From Rubrobacteraceae bacterium (GTDB taxonomy: Bacteria; Actinomycetota; Rubrobacteria; Rubrobacterales; Rubrobacteraceae), in NCBI GenBank assembly GCA_030447045.1, contig JAUJMB010000092.1, positions 1-6,236 on the forward strand: a stretch of DNA of 6,236 nt, given 5' to 3'. Made by a program: the position numbers and the translations under genes. This document shows positions 5,223 to 6,236 of this stretch, in pieces. Numbering within the stretch: position 1 is the first letter of the stretch; the number at the start of each line of letters is the position of its first letter. Under the pieces are notes generated by a model. It had not been told where the DNA came from and did not search any database. It saw only the letters and a list, made by a program, of their open reading frames with translations.

Positions 5223-5726
5223 ATGGGAGTGGTCAACGGCAGGTTCACCGCCAGGACGGACGAGCCGTTCGTCGTTTTCATTATAGGTATGAGAATTAAT
5301 CGGCCCCTGGCAGTTCATAAGTGGCTCCCCACGCTCCGGGCCATGGGCCCGATGCTCAAGGAACTGTATAGGCACCCCGAGAAGGGCTTCCTCGGGGCGG
5401 AGTACTTCTTCTACCGGTGGGGGCCGGCGATCGTGCAGTACTGGCGCTCGTTCGAGGACCTCGAGAGGTTCGCCCGCAACCCCGACGACCCCCACCTGCC
5501 CGCCTGGCGGCGCTTCAACCGCAGCGTGGGCGGGGACGGCACCGTCGGCATCTTCCACGAGACCTTTATCGTGGAGCGGGGCAACTTCGAGGCGATCTAC
5601 TCGAACATGCCGGTCTTCGGCCTGGCCAAGGCGACCGAGCACGTCAGGGCCGTAGGCGGCCGCGAGACGGCGAGGAGGCGCCTGATGCGCGGGGAGAACG
5701 AGCCCGCGGTGCCCTCGCCCGAGTAG
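5223..5726 (+). CDS. DUF4188 family protein (monooxygenase/aldoxime-dehydratase-like fold)
   Basis: The 167-residue product matches DUF4188: FVVFIIGMRINR at 16-27, W34-LPTLRAMGPML-K46, VQYWRSFEDLERFAR at 71-85, HLPAWRRFN at 91-99 and VGIFHETF at 108-115. The family is predicted to adopt a dimeric alpha/beta-barrel fold related to small monooxygenases and aldoxime dehydratases; His91 and His112 are candidate active-site or haem-contact residues. It starts 4 bp after the PPOX gene with GGAG 9 nt upstream, and is the last gene of the operon. Codons 19-33 are rich in ATT, ATA, AGA, AAT and CAT, unlike the GC-ending codons elsewhere. The basic C-terminal tail (RRRLMRGENE) is unstructured. The reaction is unknown; a role in oxidising or dehydrating a small aromatic compound is a guess from the fold and neighbours. 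Confidence 0.87.
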   Translation: MGVVNGRFTARTDEPFVVFIIGMRINRPLAVHKWLPTLRAMGPMLKELYRHPEKGFLGAEYFFYRWGPAIVQYWRSFEDLERFARNPDDPHLPAWRRFNRSVGGDGTVGIFHETFIVERGNFEAIYSNMPVFGLAKATEHVRAVGGRETARRRLMRGENEPAVPSPE

Positions 5727-5827
5727 CCGCCGGGGCCAGCTTCTTTCAGGCGATCAGAGGGTCGAGACGGGCGGTCGGAGCCGAACGGGGCGCGACTACG
5801 AGCGGGGCCCCGGTCCTGGTCCGCCCA
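5727..5827. other. Convergent intergenic gap, no clear terminator
   Basis: This 101-bp gap separates the ends of two convergent genes. It contains CCGGGGCC (5730-5737), complementary to GGCCCCGG (5806-5813), and a loopless palindrome CGGGGCCCCG (5803-5812). Neither is followed by a U-run, so termination here is not obvious from sequence. Confidence 0.4.
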
Positions 5828-6220
5828 CTACTTGGTCTCTTGCGAGTCCTCCTCGAAGAGCCCCAGCGCCCCTTTCTCCACCCTGGTGCTCTCGGAGAAC
5901 TCCTCGGCGCCGCCCGACGTGTCGGTCGAGGGGCCGCCCCATCGCGCCTCCTTGGCCTCCTCGGCGCTTACGTCGAGCACCACCCTGTTGTCGGAGGTTA
6001 CCTCGCGAACGCGCGCTACCGGGACGTGCAGGTCGGATCTGAGCAGCGAGCGTCCGACCACGATGTCCGCGTCGCCCACGGTCTTGAGGTCGCCGACCTT
6101 CTCCCCGTCGGAGCCGAACACCTCGGCCCCGGTGCCCTGCATCTGCGCCAGGGTCTGGGGCCCCGCGCCCGCGTCGGAGCGTTCGCCCCCAGAGCCTACC
6201 CCCGGTCCGTCGTTCGCCAT
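5828..6220 (-). CDS. PRC-barrel/DUF2171-like domain protein
   Basis: The product has 130 residues. A Gly-rich, unstructured N-terminus (1-22) leads into a compact beta domain at about 27-95: GAEVFGSDGEKVGDL at 31-45, then ADIVVGRS, HVPVARVREVTSDNRVVLDV and an amphipathic EEAKEARW end. The V-x-DG-x-x-[IV]-G opening, the later VPVxxV strand and the terminal W fit DUF2171, a relative of PRC-barrel domains found in small, often stress-related actinobacterial proteins. The acidic tail (96-130) is probably disordered. No signal peptide or membrane segment is seen, so it is cytosolic. The start at 6220 has GGAGG 8 nt upstream. It is convergent with the operon and probably unrelated to it. The molecular role is unknown; PRC domains often bind RNA-processing or photosynthetic partners, but nothing here shows which. 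Confidence 0.82.
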   Translation of the reverse strand: MANDGPGVGSGGERSDAGAGPQTLAQMQGTGAEVFGSDGEKVGDLKTVGDADIVVGRSLLRSDLHVPVARVREVTSDNRVVLDVSAEEAKEARWGGPSTDTSGGAEEFSESTRVEKGALGLFEEDSQETK

Positions 6221-6236
6221 CGCTCGCGCCTCCTCG

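Noticed and set aside
5803..5812. CGGGGCCCCG palindrome as terminator of the operon
   Set aside because: It has no loop and no following U-run, so it is not a convincing hairpin.
1..6236. CRISPR arrays, insertion sequences, tRNA or rRNA genes
   Set aside because: No spaced direct repeats, transposase-like product, terminal inverted repeats or RNA-gene signatures were seen.

Overview
The window comes from a high-GC chromosome with actinobacterial-style gene content: a PadR regulator, an Eis-type acetyltransferase, an Rv2061-like PPOX protein, DUF1772, DUF4188 and PRC/DUF2171 proteins. A Rubrobacter-like deep-branching actinobacterium is my best guess. It rests on protein style and GC only, not on a marker gene.

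Left part, all minus strand. Positions 1-857 carry the 5' end of an exported protein that starts at a TTG and runs off the left edge. It has a signal peptide with a Tat-like SRRNLAL motif, a long Ala/Ser/Pro/Glu-rich low-complexity stretch and a Cys-containing C-terminal segment. Its leader (about 870-1005) carries most of the conserved blocks of the ydaO/yuaA cyclic-di-AMP riboswitch, and the Shine-Dalgarno sequence touches the closing helix. That would allow translational control of a cell-envelope protein by c-di-AMP. A 13-bp hairpin (1018-1054) separates it from an Eis-family GNAT acetyltransferase (1199-2374), which lies 55 bp downstream of a PadR-family regulator (2430-3053).

Centre. 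Between padR and the rightward operon lie two 18-bp palindromes, 43 bp apart centre to centre. Each is an exact ATGT-N8-ACAT, the consensus of PadR-type operators. They flank a TTGACA-17-TAGAGT promoter: one covers the -35 box and the other the expected transcription start.

Right part, plus strand. Five genes are packed with 4-bp overlaps or gaps of 3-4 bp (3157-5726). They encode a two-TM protein with a cytosolic winged helix, a four-TM His-rich protein, a DUF1772 (anthrone-oxygenase-like) membrane protein, a PPOX/F420-type flavoprotein with an N-terminal run of 13 five-residue repeats, and a DUF4188 (monooxygenase-like) protein. I infer a PadR-controlled, partly membrane-bound redox or detoxification module of unknown substrate. 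The window closes with a convergent PRC-barrel/DUF2171 protein (5828-6220, minus).
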